Shown here: positions 1 to 7,883 of the stretch, piece after piece
How positions within the stretch are numbered: position 1 is the first letter of the stretch
Layout of the letters: each line of letters starts with the position of its first letter
NCBI GenBank assembly: GCA_002347815.1
Contig: DDXV01000012.1
Span: 1-62,857, forward strand
Reading direction: 5' to 3'
Source of the DNA: Syntrophaceae bacterium UBA2251
GTDB taxonomy: Bacteria > Desulfobacterota > Syntrophia > Syntrophales > UBA2251
DNA length: 62,857 bases
Made by a program: the position numbers and the translations under genes
The notes under the pieces: model-generated
What the model was told of the DNA's origin: nothing
Seen by the model: the letters and a program-made list of their open reading frames with translations, nothing else
Databases searched by the model: none

Positions 1-35
1 TTCTTAACCGGACATTGCTGATAATAAGTAGACAA

Positions 36-209
36 TTACTTCGCTCTTTGATTTAAGCGGTTGCCCTGCCTTGTCTTACCCGGATCGGCGCTCTTCCGAC
101 CAAACTCACAACAATCCGGAGCCTTATCCCCAAAGGCTTTCCGGTTCTCTTTCGCCAATTTTTCGAGTTGCAAGTCCACCCATTTTTTCAATTTTTCAAT
201 CACATTCAT
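36..209 (-). CDS. Small Cys-pair protein, LDCC-motif-like putative metal-binding protein
   Basis: A 57-residue protein with a charged amphipathic N-terminal helix rich in Lys and Glu, followed by a PDCCEF motif and a basic tail. It resembles the short 'LDCC motif' putative metal-binding proteins of deltaproteobacteria, with Pro in place of Leu; that match is from memory. The ATG at 209 was chosen because GGAGAAAG lies a few bases upstream; the frame stays open further upstream but gives an unconvincing sequence. It is the last of three short minus-strand frames. No biochemical role can be assigned. Confidence 0.55.
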   Translation of the reverse strand: MNVIEKLKKWVDLQLEKLAKENRKAFGDKAPDCCEFGRKSADPGKTRQGNRLNQRAK

Positions 210-225
210 AAACTTTCTCCAGAAG

Positions 226-495
226 TCATTTCGTAGGCCGTCCGCAGATCCTGATCCCGGTTCCGACCATGACGGCCCCCGTGACACTGGTATATGAAGA
301 AATGCACGTGCGTTTCAGCGACTGTCCTGCCTGGGGGCATCTGTTTGTTTGTCCTATTTTCACCGTCCAAAACCGGAGGGCATTGAGAATCACATCAACA
401 GAGATGAACACGAAAGTCATGATGGCCGTGTTAAATGAATTTTCAGGAAACAGAAAAGACCGTACATCTCCCTTCATAAGAGCCTTAAAAGTCAT
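226..495 (-). CDS. Possible small membrane protein, unknown function
   Basis: An 89-residue frame with one hydrophobic stretch near residues 20-45 (many I, V, F) and a polar, Cys-containing tail. It starts just after the stop of the SHOCT lipoprotein gene, and GAAGGA lies about 10 nt before the ATG, which suggests translation from a shared transcript. No family is recognised and the C-terminal half is low in recognisable features, so this may be a chance frame. Confidence 0.3.
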   Translation of the reverse strand: MTFKALMKGDVRSFLFPENSFNTAIMTFVFISVDVILNALRFWTVKIGQTNRCPQAGQSLKRTCISSYTSVTGAVMVGTGIRICGRPTK

Positions 496-501
496 CAAGG
501 T

Positions 502-825
502 CTATCCTTCAAAGGCTTTTTTCATCCTCTCATATTCTTCCCTTGTGATTTCTCCCTTGGCATAACGCCTCTTCAGGATATCCAGGGGGTTTTCATTCTG
601 TGTCAGCGGCTGGCCTTTCGTTTTTTGGGCCTGAACAATGAAATAGATCAGAAATCCAATTACAATCAGAAATATTATCCACATGAACATCCCTCCATAT
701 CCAAATCCGTAATGCATCATGGACCCCCATCCACCGGGGCCTTGCGGGCCATAGTAACCTTCTCCGGCACAGGACACAAGCAAACCAGTTATCATTATAA
801 GAGATAATTCAAGATATTTTTTCAT
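502..825 (-). CDS. SHOCT-domain lipoprotein
   Basis: A 107-residue protein. The N-terminus is a lipoprotein signal with lipobox LVSC, so the mature Cys would be lipidated. A Gly/Tyr/Met-rich spacer follows, then a transmembrane helix near residues 47-67. The C-terminus ends in a SHOCT domain (short C-terminal domain), recognisable from LDILKRRYAKGEI and EEYERMK. SHOCT domains are thought to mediate oligomerisation or anchoring; the function of this protein is unknown. It heads a small minus-strand group with the two short frames downstream. Confidence 0.8.
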   Translation of the reverse strand: MKKYLELSLIMITGLLVSCAGEGYYGPQGPGGWGSMMHYGFGYGGMFMWIIFLIVIGFLIYFIVQAQKTKGQPLTQNENPLDILKRRYAKGEITREEYERMKKAFEG

Positions 826-1012
826 CTGCGGGATCTCCTAATTTATGTGAATGCCCTTAAAGGGTTCTAAAGTTATCATTAATGTGCTCATGCTCCATTG
901 AGAAGTCAAGGGAGATGGTTTTTATTCATTAGCAACTGAAATGATTGGTGCCCGTCAAAATAACCGGATGCTCTCTTTCAGGAAGTACTCAGGAATCGGA
1001 TGAACCAAAAAA

Positions 1013-1060
1013 GAACCCCCAAAAAGCAAGAGGAGCGAGACCGACGATCTCACTCCCCTT
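1013..1060 (-). terminator. Rho-independent terminator after tRNA-Leu
   Basis: On the minus strand a stem of about 13 bp (arms at 1048-1060 and 1028-1040, with two G-T pairs) encloses a 7-nt loop and is followed by a T-rich run (plus-strand AAAAA at 1021-1025 and further A-runs). It lies 26 nt beyond the CCA end of the tRNA and probably ends the gap-tpiA-secG-tRNA transcript. Confidence 0.8.
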
Positions 1061-1085
1061 GGCACGAAGCAAAAATTCTAATAAA

Positions 1086-1172
1086 TGGTGCCGAAGCCGG
1101 GACTTGAACCCGGACGGGCGTAGCCCACTACCCCCTCAAGATAGCGTGTCTACCAGATTCCACCACTTCGGC
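1086..1172 (-). tRNA. tRNA-Leu (anticodon GAG)
   Basis: An 87-nt tRNA with a GCCGAAG/CTTCGGC acceptor stem, encoded CCA end, long class II variable arm, T-arm GGTTCAAGTCC, and anticodon loop TTGAGGG closed by CTATC/GGTAG, giving anticodon GAG. The long variable arm and the anticodon agree on leucine. It lies just downstream of secG on the same strand, the same order as secG-leuU in Escherichia coli, and is probably processed from the secG transcript. Confidence 0.97.
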
Positions 1173-1306
1173 AGTCCGTTCTGACCGGTTCGAGAACCGG
1201 TTGATGGAAAGAGCGCTCACCCCCGGAAATACGGATCATCCCCTACCACTTTGCCGTCCGGTTTGTCAATGCAAAACGGGTCCAGCGGCCCGCGGCGCCG
1301 GTTTTC

Positions 1307-1678
1307 CTACTTGGCGGCGGGGGTCGCCGCCGGCGTTCCAGTCGGGGCGCCCGGGGCCTGGGGAGCAGCGGGCGACGGCGGCAGCGGCGCTGCCGGGATC
1401 TGACGTTCGGCGGCCGGCCGTTTGACGGCGTCCATCATGGAGGTCTTGCCGGTTCGGCCGACCATGTAGGACAGGGAGAGCGAGGTCAGCATGAAGATGA
1501 CGGCCACGACAGTGGTCATCTTGCCCAGAAACGTGCCGGGCCCGCTGCTGCCGAACACGGTGTTGCTCGATCCCCCGAACGCCGCGCCCATGTTCGCGCC
1601 CTTGCCCGCCTGGAGGAGCACCACCAGGATCATGACAATGGCGACGATGATGTGTAGAATCGTGATCAGTACTTGCAA
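1307..1678 (-). CDS. secG: Preprotein translocase subunit SecG
   Basis: A 123-residue inner-membrane protein with two hydrophobic helices (about residues 3-23 and 52-72) joined by the typical GKGANMGAAFGGS loop and a Ser/Gly-rich segment ending in LGKMT. It is the accessory subunit of the SecYEG channel. The C-terminus carries a Pro/Ala-rich tail of about 40 residues, longer than in short SecG proteins and probably disordered in the cytoplasm. It follows tpiA, a common pairing, and precedes tRNA-Leu. Confidence 0.95.
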   Translation of the reverse strand: MQVLITILHIIVAIVMILVVLLQAGKGANMGAAFGGSSNTVFGSSGPGTFLGKMTTVVAVIFMLTSLSLSYMVGRTGKTSMMDAVKRPAAERQIPAAPLPPSPAAPQAPGAPTGTPAATPAAK

Positions 1679-1756
1679 GGGTTTCGTCTCTCTTTCATAA
1701 AAATGAACGCGCCCTCGGGCACGTCCGATGGCCCCGGCCCGCGCGACCCGCCGGCC

Positions 1757-2509
1757 TTAATCGAACATCACGATCCCGCGGAAGGAATCGCACTCGAGGC
1801 TGGCGCCGCCGACCAAGGCGCCGTTCACGTCCCGCTCGCACATGAGGCTCGCGATGTTGCCGGGGTTCACGCTGCCCCCGTACAGGATGCGCGCCGCCGC
1901 CGCCGTCGTGGCGTCGAAGCGCTCCGCCAGCCACTGGCGGATGGCGGCATGCACCTCCTGCGCCTGGGCGGGAGAGGCGGTCCGTCCGGTCCCGATGGCC
2001 CAGACGGGCTCATACGCAAGCGTGATCCGCTTTATATCATTGGAGGAAAGATTATTCAATCCCTCTTTTAGCTGCCGGGCGACGACGTCCAGGGTCCGGT
2101 CGGCCTCGCGCTCCGGGAGGGTTTCGCCGATGCAGAAGATCGGGACGAGGCCGCTCGCCAACGCCTGGGCGAGTTTGCGGTTGATGAAGGCGTCCGTTTC
2201 CCCGAAGAGGGCGCGCCGCTCCGAATGCCCGACGATGACGAACCGGCAGCCGGCGTCGACGAGCATGGCGGCCGACACCTCTCCGGTAAAGGCCCCCTGG
2301 GCGGCGTCGTGGAGGTTCTGCGCACCCAGGGCGATGGCGGAGCCCCGCAGCGCCTCGGCGACCGGAACGAGCGCCGGAAAGGGCGGGGCAACGACGACCT
2401 CCCGGTCCTGGAGGTCAGGCAGCGCCTCCCGGAGCTGGCCGGCGAAGGCGACGGCCTCCCGGACGGTCTTGTGCATCTTCCAGTTGCCCGCGATCAGGGG
2501 GCGGATCAT
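1757..2509 (-). CDS. tpiA: Triose-phosphate isomerase
   Basis: A 250-residue protein of normal length that interconverts dihydroxyacetone phosphate and glyceraldehyde 3-phosphate in the cytoplasm. Catalytic motifs are intact: GNWKMH with the active-site Lys near residue 11, VGHSERR with the catalytic His, and AYEPVWAIGTG with the catalytic Glu. The ATG at 2509 has GGAGG upstream and lies one base after the gap stop codon, so the genes are translationally linked. A longer open frame upstream overlaps gap and is not used. Confidence 0.97.
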   Translation of the reverse strand: MIRPLIAGNWKMHKTVREAVAFAGQLREALPDLQDREVVVAPPFPALVPVAEALRGSAIALGAQNLHDAAQGAFTGEVSAAMLVDAGCRFVIVGHSERRALFGETDAFINRKLAQALASGLVPIFCIGETLPEREADRTLDVVARQLKEGLNNLSSNDIKRITLAYEPVWAIGTGRTASPAQAQEVHAAIRQWLAERFDATTAAAARILYGGSVNPGNIASLMCERDVNGALVGGASLECDSFRGIVMFD

Positions 2510-2510
2510 A

Positions 2511-3527
2511 TCATCCTCCGAAGGATCGGGTGGCGATGTGCAGGGCAAGGTCCCGCATGCGGCACGCATAGCCGCTTTCATTGTCGTACCAGGCGAAGAC
2601 CTTCACGAAGTTTCCGTTGATGACGCCGGTGAGCGGCGCGTCGACGATGGCCGAGTAGGGGCTCGATGTGAAGTCGATGGAGACGAGCTCCTCTTCGCAG
2701 AAGGCCATGATCCCCTTGAGCCGCCCCTCCGCGGCCGCCTTCAGGGTGCCGTTGACTTCCGCGATTGTCACGTTTCGGCCGACCTCAACCGCGAGATCGA
2801 CGAGCGAGACGTTGGGCGTGGGCACCCGCAGGGCCACGCCGCCCAGCTTTCCCTCGAGCTCCGGGATGACCTCCGCCACGGCCGAGGCAGCGCCGGTGGA
2901 GGTGGGGACGATGGAGAGGGCCGCGGCCCGGCCCCGCCGGAGGTCCTTGTGGGATCCGTCCAGGAGACGCTGGTCCATGCTGTAGGCATGGATCGTCGTC
3001 ATCAGTCCCTTGACGATCCCGAACGCGTCGTGAATCACCTTGGCCACGGGGGCCATGCAATTGGTCGTGCACGAGGCGTTGGAGACGATGTCGTGCTTCG
3101 CCGGGTCGTACATCTGCTCGTTGACGCCCATCACGAGCGTGGCGTCCAGCCCCTTGCCCGGGACGGCCAGGAGCACCTTCTTCGCCCCGGCGGCGAGATG
3201 CCCGGCCAGCTCGTCGCGCTTGCGGAATTTTCCCGTGCACTCCATGACGATGTCCACCCCCAGGGATTTCCAGGGCAGTTCGCTCAGGGCGCCCGTCTGG
3301 GTGGTGATCCGGATCCGTTTGCCGTTGACGGTCAGGGCGTCGGCCTCCGCCTTGACCTCGGCCGCGAACGTGCCGTGCACGGAATCGTATTTCAGCAGAT
3401 GGGCCAGGTTGGCCGGCTTGGCCCGCGAGTTGATGGCGACGATGTCGATGGCGTCGTTGTCCAGACAGGCCCGGACCAGGTAACGACCGACCCGGCCAAA
3501 GCCGTTGATTGCCACGTGAACACTCAT
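2511..3527 (-). CDS. gap: Glyceraldehyde-3-phosphate dehydrogenase, type I
   Basis: A 338-residue tetrameric enzyme that oxidatively phosphorylates glyceraldehyde 3-phosphate with NAD+. The N-terminal Rossmann motif is INGFGRVGR; the catalytic Cys is in SNASCTTNC near residue 150. The ATG at 3527 is preceded by AAGGAGG. It is followed directly by tpiA; phosphoglycerate kinase, which often sits between them, is absent here and must be elsewhere. A good sigma70-type promoter lies about 85 nt upstream. Confidence 0.97.
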   Translation of the reverse strand: MSVHVAINGFGRVGRYLVRACLDNDAIDIVAINSRAKPANLAHLLKYDSVHGTFAAEVKAEADALTVNGKRIRITTQTGALSELPWKSLGVDIVMECTGKFRKRDELAGHLAAGAKKVLLAVPGKGLDATLVMGVNEQMYDPAKHDIVSNASCTTNCMAPVAKVIHDAFGIVKGLMTTIHAYSMDQRLLDGSHKDLRRGRAAALSIVPTSTGAASAVAEVIPELEGKLGGVALRVPTPNVSLVDLAVEVGRNVTIAEVNGTLKAAAEGRLKGIMAFCEEELVSIDFTSSPYSAIVDAPLTGVINGNFVKVFAWYDNESGYACRMRDLALHIATRSFGG

Positions 3528-3613
3528 GCTTGACCTCCTTGCCGCGTATCGAATCCCGATCTTCCGGGGAAGGCGGGATGTTTTGCATGAAAAACGATGG
3601 AAAACCGCCGCTT

Positions 3614-3660
3614 CATATACCGGTCCGGACGGTTTTCGTCAACCCGGATTTGTCCGGACC
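3614..3660 (-). promoter_or_regulatory. Promoter and inverted-repeat operator candidate for gap-tpiA-secG
   Basis: On the minus strand TTGACG (3637-3642) and TATATG (3614-3619) are separated by exactly 17 bp, a strong sigma70-type match, about 90 nt before the gap start. A perfect 9-bp inverted repeat, GGTCCGGAC at 3622-3630 and GTCCGGACC at 3652-3660, places one arm in the spacer and the other upstream of the -35. The arms are 30 bp apart centre to centre, so a repressor could bind across the promoter. Confidence 0.6.
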
Positions 3661-3676
3661 CCGCCGGGGAAAACCG

Positions 3677-4333
3677 TCAGCGGCTGCGGGCGACGCCCAC
3701 GCGGTCGCAAAAGGCGGCGAGGGTGCAGCGGCCGCAGAAGGGCGAAACGGGGTGGCAGACGGACTGGCCGAAGGCGACGAGCAGCGTGTTGTAGTCGGTC
3801 CAGTATCGCTTGGGCAGCTTGGCCCGCAGGGCGAATTCCGTCTGTTCCGGCGTCTTCGTGACGACATAGCCCAGGCGGTTGGAGATGCGGTGCACGTGCG
3901 TATCCACGCAGAGCCCCTCCTTGCCGAAGCCCAGGGTGAGCACGAGGTTGGCCGTCTTGCGGCCGACGCCCTTGAGGGAGAGCAGCTCGTCCAGGGTGTC
4001 GGGCACCCGGGAGTCGAAGCGGTCGATCAGGTCGCGGCAGACCGCCCGGATCGTCCGGGCCTTCGTGCGGTAGAACCCGACGGGAAAGATGAGCCGGGCG
4101 ATCTCGGCTTCGGTCAGGCGCAGCATGGCTTCCGGCGTGGCGGCCCGGGCCATGAGCCGGGCCGTGGCGCCGGCCGTGACGTCGTCCTTGGTTCTCAGGC
4201 TGAGCAGGGTGGAGATAAGGATGGTGAAGGGGCCGCGCCGGGCCTCGGCCAGGAAGGTGACGATCGGCGTCGTGACCTGTGCCAGATGATCCTTCAGTCG
4301 CGCGACGACCTTGCCGATGTCCCTGTCGTTCAT
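3677..4333 (-). CDS. nth: Endonuclease III (DNA glycosylase/AP lyase)
   Basis: A 218-residue base-excision repair enzyme that removes oxidised pyrimidines and cleaves abasic sites. The helix-hairpin-helix is LSLKGVGRKTANLVL, with the catalytic Lys in GRKTAN; the GPD-loop Asp is in VDTHVHR. The C-terminus has the [4Fe-4S] pattern C-x6-C-x2-C-x5-C. Length is standard. It lies 15 nt after the fdhE stop, so it is probably cotranscribed from the fdhE promoter. Confidence 0.96.
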   Translation of the reverse strand: MNDRDIGKVVARLKDHLAQVTTPIVTFLAEARRGPFTILISTLLSLRTKDDVTAGATARLMARAATPEAMLRLTEAEIARLIFPVGFYRTKARTIRAVCRDLIDRFDSRVPDTLDELLSLKGVGRKTANLVLTLGFGKEGLCVDTHVHRISNRLGYVVTKTPEQTEFALRAKLPKRYWTDYNTLLVAFGQSVCHPVSPFCGRCTLAAFCDRVGVARSR

Positions 4334-4348
4334 GGGCAGTTTACATCG

Positions 4349-5203
4349 TCAATCGTAGCCCTCTTCGGCGGCCAGCATGTCCAGGTGCAAGGTGGCGATG
4401 TCCTCCACGTCGAGGTTCGGCGTCTCCTGGGTCTGGCGGAAATCGACGATCTTGAGGTAGCGCTTGCAAACGTTGCAGACATCCACCCGGTAGCGTTCCT
4501 CGTCCTCGATGGTGAAGTAAGCCAGGGACTGCTGTTCGTCGTTGCCGCAGAAGGGGCATTTGATGCGCCGGAAGGTCCATTCGTAACCGCACTGGCTGCA
4601 GAAGAGGCAGCGGCGCCCCTCTTCGTCGCGGATCTGTCCGATCTTGGGCTCCCGGCCGCAGATGGGGCAATAGCCCTCGTCCCAGGCCGACCGGGCAACC
4701 TGATCCCCGTACTTCCGGACCACGCGCTCCAGGGCCGGGCGGAGGCTCTCCTCGAGAAACAGCTCGATGATATCGAAGGAATCGTCGTCGTCTCCCTCGG
4801 CCTCCGCGGCCGCTTCCTCGACCATCGTTTCGTCGGCCTCGGTGCTGAACGCGTCCAGGATCATCTCCTCGTAATCCAGCGTGCCCTCCCGCACGGCGGC
4901 GACGATTTCCGCGGCGTCCTCGGGGGCGCGCTTCTCGGCGATGGCCAGGAGGGCCAGAAAATACCGTTTGGGTTCCGTCAGATCCGCGTCACCGGAGCCG
5001 AGGTCCACCAGGGGAAGTCCCCCCGCCATCTTGGAGGCGGTCAGCCGCTCGTCGACGACGAAGACCTCCTTGTCCAGCCGGCGGCGGTATTCTTCCCGCA
5101 GGATGAGAATCTCTTCGAGGATGTCGAGCAACTCCGTGTAATGGGGACTCGACGCCTTGTATTTTTCGATGGTTTTCAGGGTTTCTTTCAGCTTCTCGGC
5201 CAT
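4349..5203 (-). CDS. fdhE: Formate dehydrogenase accessory protein FdhE
   Basis: A 284-residue cytoplasmic maturation factor. The N-terminal half is helical, with an acidic stretch near residues 130-145. The C-terminal rubredoxin-like half carries four CxxC pairs (CPIC, CSQC, CPFC, CNVC), the FdhE hallmark for binding iron and the apo-formate dehydrogenase. No formate dehydrogenase structural gene is in the window. Because these enzymes are often selenoproteins, its presence fits the two in-frame UGA genes further on, without proving selenocysteine use. A promoter lies 26 nt upstream. Confidence 0.88.
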   Translation of the reverse strand: MAEKLKETLKTIEKYKASSPHYTELLDILEEILILREEYRRRLDKEVFVVDERLTASKMAGGLPLVDLGSGDADLTEPKRYFLALLAIAEKRAPEDAAEIVAAVREGTLDYEEMILDAFSTEADETMVEEAAAEAEGDDDDSFDIIELFLEESLRPALERVVRKYGDQVARSAWDEGYCPICGREPKIGQIRDEEGRRCLFCSQCGYEWTFRRIKCPFCGNDEQQSLAYFTIEDEERYRVDVCNVCKRYLKIVDFRQTQETPNLDVEDIATLHLDMLAAEEGYD

Positions 5204-5228
5204 GGGGGCTCCTTTTCAAGTCGACCGC

Positions 5229-5257
5229 TGTATATATCCTTTCCTGAGGAAGTTCAA
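5229..5257 (-). promoter_or_regulatory. Promoter candidate for fdhE-nth
   Basis: Minus-strand TTGAAC (5252-5257) and TATACA (5229-5234) are separated by 17 bp, placing a transcription start about 20 nt before the fdhE ATG with the GGAGCC ribosome site in between. It lies in the 221-bp divergent region shared with the transporter gene. Confidence 0.5.
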
Positions 5258-5299
5258 GGGATTATTTTCCGGGCTCGGCAGCGCGGCCGGACAAATGAC

Positions 5300-5328
5300 T
5301 TGAAAACGACGGGCGGTTGCATTACATA
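5300..5328 (+). promoter_or_regulatory. Promoter candidate for the NhaD-like transporter
   Basis: TTGAAA (5300-5305) and TACATA (5323-5328) are separated by 17 bp on the plus strand. It is about 95 nt upstream of the chosen ATG at 5425 and diverges from the fdhE promoter. Support is sequence match and position only. Confidence 0.45.
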
Positions 5329-5424
5329 GGGACGCGCAGCAGATCGCGGGAAACAGCCGGGTCAGGACGCCCTTCCCTATCCGACGTTGCAGATCTGCTC
5401 CGACGACCCGGAGAGGACGAGATC

Positions 5425-6747
5425 ATGCCCGTCAGTCCGTGGATGATCACCCCGTTTGTTCTGCTGCTTCTGGCCATCGCCCTGATGCCGCTCTTCCATC
5501 CGGCATGGTGGGAGCGCCGCTATCCATGGGTCTCCCTGATCCTGGGGGCCGTGCCGGTGGCGTACTATGGGCTTGTGCTGGACAACAGCCGGCGGATGCT
5601 GCTGTCGGGCATGGAGTATGTCAGTTTCATCGCGCTGATCGGCTCCCTGTTCGTCGTCTCGGGCGGGATTCACATCGGGATCCGGGGGCGGTCGACGCCC
5701 GCCGGCAACGTCGCCCTGCTGGCCATCGGGGCGGTCGTTGCGAACCTGCTGGGGACGACGGGCGCCTCGATGGTCCTGATCCGACCCTACATCCGGGCCA
5801 ACAAATACCGGATCTCCGGATACCACATCGTTTTCTTCATCTTCATCGTTTCCAACATCGGCGGGATGCTGACCCCCATCGGCGATCCGCCTCTGTTCCT
5901 CGGCTATCTCAAGGGGGTTCCGTTCTTCTGGGTTATCGGCCGCGTCTGGCTGATCTGGCTCCTGGCCGTCGCCGCGGTGCTTGCGATCTTCTATGCCATC
6001 GACCGTTACAACTACCGGAAGATGCCGGACGAACTGGAACGGGAGATCGAGGCGGAGGGCGAGCATGCCCGCGTCGCGGGGCTGCACAACGTCGTTTTTC
6101 TCCTCGTGATCATCGGGGCGGTTTTCCTGCCGGGACCGATTCGCGAAATCATCATGATCGCCGCCGCCGTGCTCAGTTACGCAACGACCGGACGCCGGAT
6201 TCACGAGCGGAACGAGTTCAACTTCCTGCCCCTGAAAGAGGTGGCCGTCCTGTTCGCCGGCATCTTCGCAACCATGGTGCCGGCGCTGGATTGGCTGGAA
6301 CTCAATGCCGGACTGCTCGGTCTGACGCATCCCGCCCATTTCTACTGGGGCTCCGGCGCGCTGTCCAGTTTCCTCGACAATGCACCGACCTATCTGAACT
6401 TCCTGAGCGCCGCCTTCGGCATCCACGGGCTGAGCGTGGACAACCCCCTGCACATGAGGGCGATGCTGGGGACCCTCGCGCCGGCGGACCTGGCCCACCT
6501 CCAGACGCTTCACGCCGCGGTCCAGACCGTGACGGACCAGTCCTGGCGATACATCCAGGCCATTTCCGCGGGTGCGGTGCTTTTCGGGTCCATGACCTAC
6601 ATCGGCAACGGCCCCAACTTCATGGTGAAGTCCATCGCGGAGCAGGCGAAGGTGAAAATGCCCACGTTTCTGGGGTATATGGTCCAATATTCCCTCCCCG
6701 CATTGCTTCCGGTTTTTGCCGCGATCTGGTATATTTTCTTCCGGTAG
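5425..6747 (+). CDS. NhaD/ArsB-CitM superfamily transporter, likely Na+/H+ antiporter
   Basis: A 440-residue integral membrane protein with about 11-12 hydrophobic helices. Conserved family segments are visible: an NLLGTTGAS re-entrant region, NIGGMLTPIGDPPLFLGYL and, in the C-terminal repeat, SSFLDNAPTYL and GNGPNFMVK. Such paired motifs are typical of NhaD-type sodium/proton antiporters and related ion transporters. The ATG at 5425 has GAGAGGA upstream; the frame opens earlier, at 5317, but with a non-membrane leader. mobB follows closely. Substrate is inferred from family only; it could help keep the Na+ gradient used by the N-ATPase. Confidence 0.8.
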   Translation: MPVSPWMITPFVLLLLAIALMPLFHPAWWERRYPWVSLILGAVPVAYYGLVLDNSRRMLLSGMEYVSFIALIGSLFVVSGGIHIGIRGRSTPAGNVALLAIGAVVANLLGTTGASMVLIRPYIRANKYRISGYHIVFFIFIVSNIGGMLTPIGDPPLFLGYLKGVPFFWVIGRVWLIWLLAVAAVLAIFYAIDRYNYRKMPDELEREIEAEGEHARVAGLHNVVFLLVIIGAVFLPGPIREIIMIAAAVLSYATTGRRIHERNEFNFLPLKEVAVLFAGIFATMVPALDWLELNAGLLGLTHPAHFYWGSGALSSFLDNAPTYLNFLSAAFGIHGLSVDNPLHMRAMLGTLAPADLAHLQTLHAAVQTVTDQSWRYIQAISAGAVLFGSMTYIGNGPNFMVKSIAEQAKVKMPTFLGYMVQYSLPALLPVFAAIWYIFFR

Positions 6748-6766
6748 ACGGATGAGGACGCAAACG

Positions 6767-7270
6767 ATGATCCCCATGGTTTCCGTGGTTGGAACCTCGA
6801 ATTCGGGAAAGACGACCCTGATCGAAAAGCTCCTGGCGGAACTGGTCCGCCGGGGATACCGGGTGGCGACGATCAAGCACAACGTCCACGGCTTCTCGAT
6901 CGACCATCCCGGCAAGGACAGCTGGCGGCACAAGGCGGCCGGGGCGACGATGACGATCCTCGCGTCGCCGTCGCAGGTGGCGGTCGTGGAGGATGTGGCG
7001 CACGATCACACGTTTGCGGAACTGGCGGAACGCTACGTCCGGGACGTGGACCTCATCCTGACGGAGGGCCACAAACGCAATCCGCACCCCAAGATCGAGG
7101 TGTGGCGGGCCGTGCAGGAGCGGGGACTCCTGTCCAAACCGGAGGACGGCCTGATTGCCGTGGCGAGCGACCGGCCTCTGGATGTCGGCGTCCCCTGTCT
7201 GGACATCGACGACGCGGCCGGGCTGGTCGATCTCATCGAGGCGCGGTTCCTCGGCGGGCGCAGGCGATAA
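6767..7270 (+). CDS. mobB: Molybdopterin-guanine dinucleotide biosynthesis adaptor MobB
   Basis: A 167-residue P-loop GTPase-like protein; the Walker A segment GTSNSGKTT is near the N-terminus and IKHNVHGF and ILTEGHK follow, as in MobB. It assists late steps of molybdenum/tungsten bis-MGD cofactor formation, used by formate dehydrogenases and related enzymes, which links it loosely to fdhE nearby. ATG 6767 is chosen for the AGGA about 9 nt upstream; an ATG at 6752 is possible. It starts 19 nt after the transporter stop and is probably cotranscribed. Confidence 0.9.
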   Translation: MIPMVSVVGTSNSGKTTLIEKLLAELVRRGYRVATIKHNVHGFSIDHPGKDSWRHKAAGATMTILASPSQVAVVEDVAHDHTFAELAERYVRDVDLILTEGHKRNPHPKIEVWRAVQERGLLSKPEDGLIAVASDRPLDVGVPCLDIDDAAGLVDLIEARFLGGRRR

Positions 7271-7368
7271 ACGGCCTCCGCCCGGCGCCGTCCCCGGGTC
7301 CCCGGGCGAACGCGTCCCGGGTGCTCTAGGGGCGGGAATGCCGCCGACCCAACGCAAGGGAGTATCCC

Positions 7369-7743
7369 GTGGATGTGTCGGAGCTGACCTTCTGGTCCAT
7401 CATGAAGTGGGTGCTCGTGGTTCTCGTGGCCGGCTTCATCGGCCAGTTCGGGAAGACCTTCGCCACCCACCTGCTGGAAAAAATCCGGTCGGGCCGGGCG
7501 GCCAAGCGGCGGGAACCCTCGACAGTCGGTGCGCCGCCTCCCCGCACCCCCATGTCTCCCCCCCCTCCCGCCGGACCGGCGCTGCCGGACGGCGGCGTCC
7601 GCGGGCAGTCGCCGGTGGCGATCGCATCTCCGGATCGCCCGGCGAACGAGGATCGTCCGTTCCCGGCGCCCCCTCCGGACAAAAAGGCCCTGAAGGCCCT
7701 GGCCAAAGCGCAGAAAAAAGCACTCAAATCCAAAGAGGGATAG
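7369..7743 (+). CDS. Small single-pass membrane protein with Pro/Ala-rich and Lys-rich tail
   Basis: A 124-residue protein of unknown function. Residues about 9-28 form one membrane helix; then come a short basic stretch, a long Pro/Ala-rich disordered region and a Lys-rich C-terminus (KALAKAQKKALKSKEG). The start is GTG, preceded by AAGGGAG. Codon use looks like that of neighbouring genes. The topology suggests an N-terminal anchor with the tail in the cytoplasm. No family recognised. Confidence 0.6.
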   Translation: MDVSELTFWSIMKWVLVVLVAGFIGQFGKTFATHLLEKIRSGRAAKRREPSTVGAPPPRTPMSPPPPAGPALPDGGVRGQSPVAIASPDRPANEDRPFPAPPPDKKALKALAKAQKKALKSKEG

Positions 7744-7883
7744 CGCGAAACCGGCGCTAAATTTCGTTTCCAACCCCGGGGAAGACGTGATAAAGACATG
7801 CCCTGCCTGAATCACTCGCTTCCGTCCCCGGCCTGCGCACGGCCCTCCGGCCCATCGCAGGCGGGGACGGTTTTGAAGGAAAG

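Noticed and set aside
945..1184. Plus-strand frame across the tRNA-Leu region
   Set aside because: It overlaps the tRNA and terminator and has no family match.
1842..5329. Long open frames on the plus strand opposite tpiA, gap, nth and fdhE
   Set aside because: They are antisense shadows in GC-rich DNA: low-complexity Arg/Ala/Gly sequence with no family motif, opposite clear genes.
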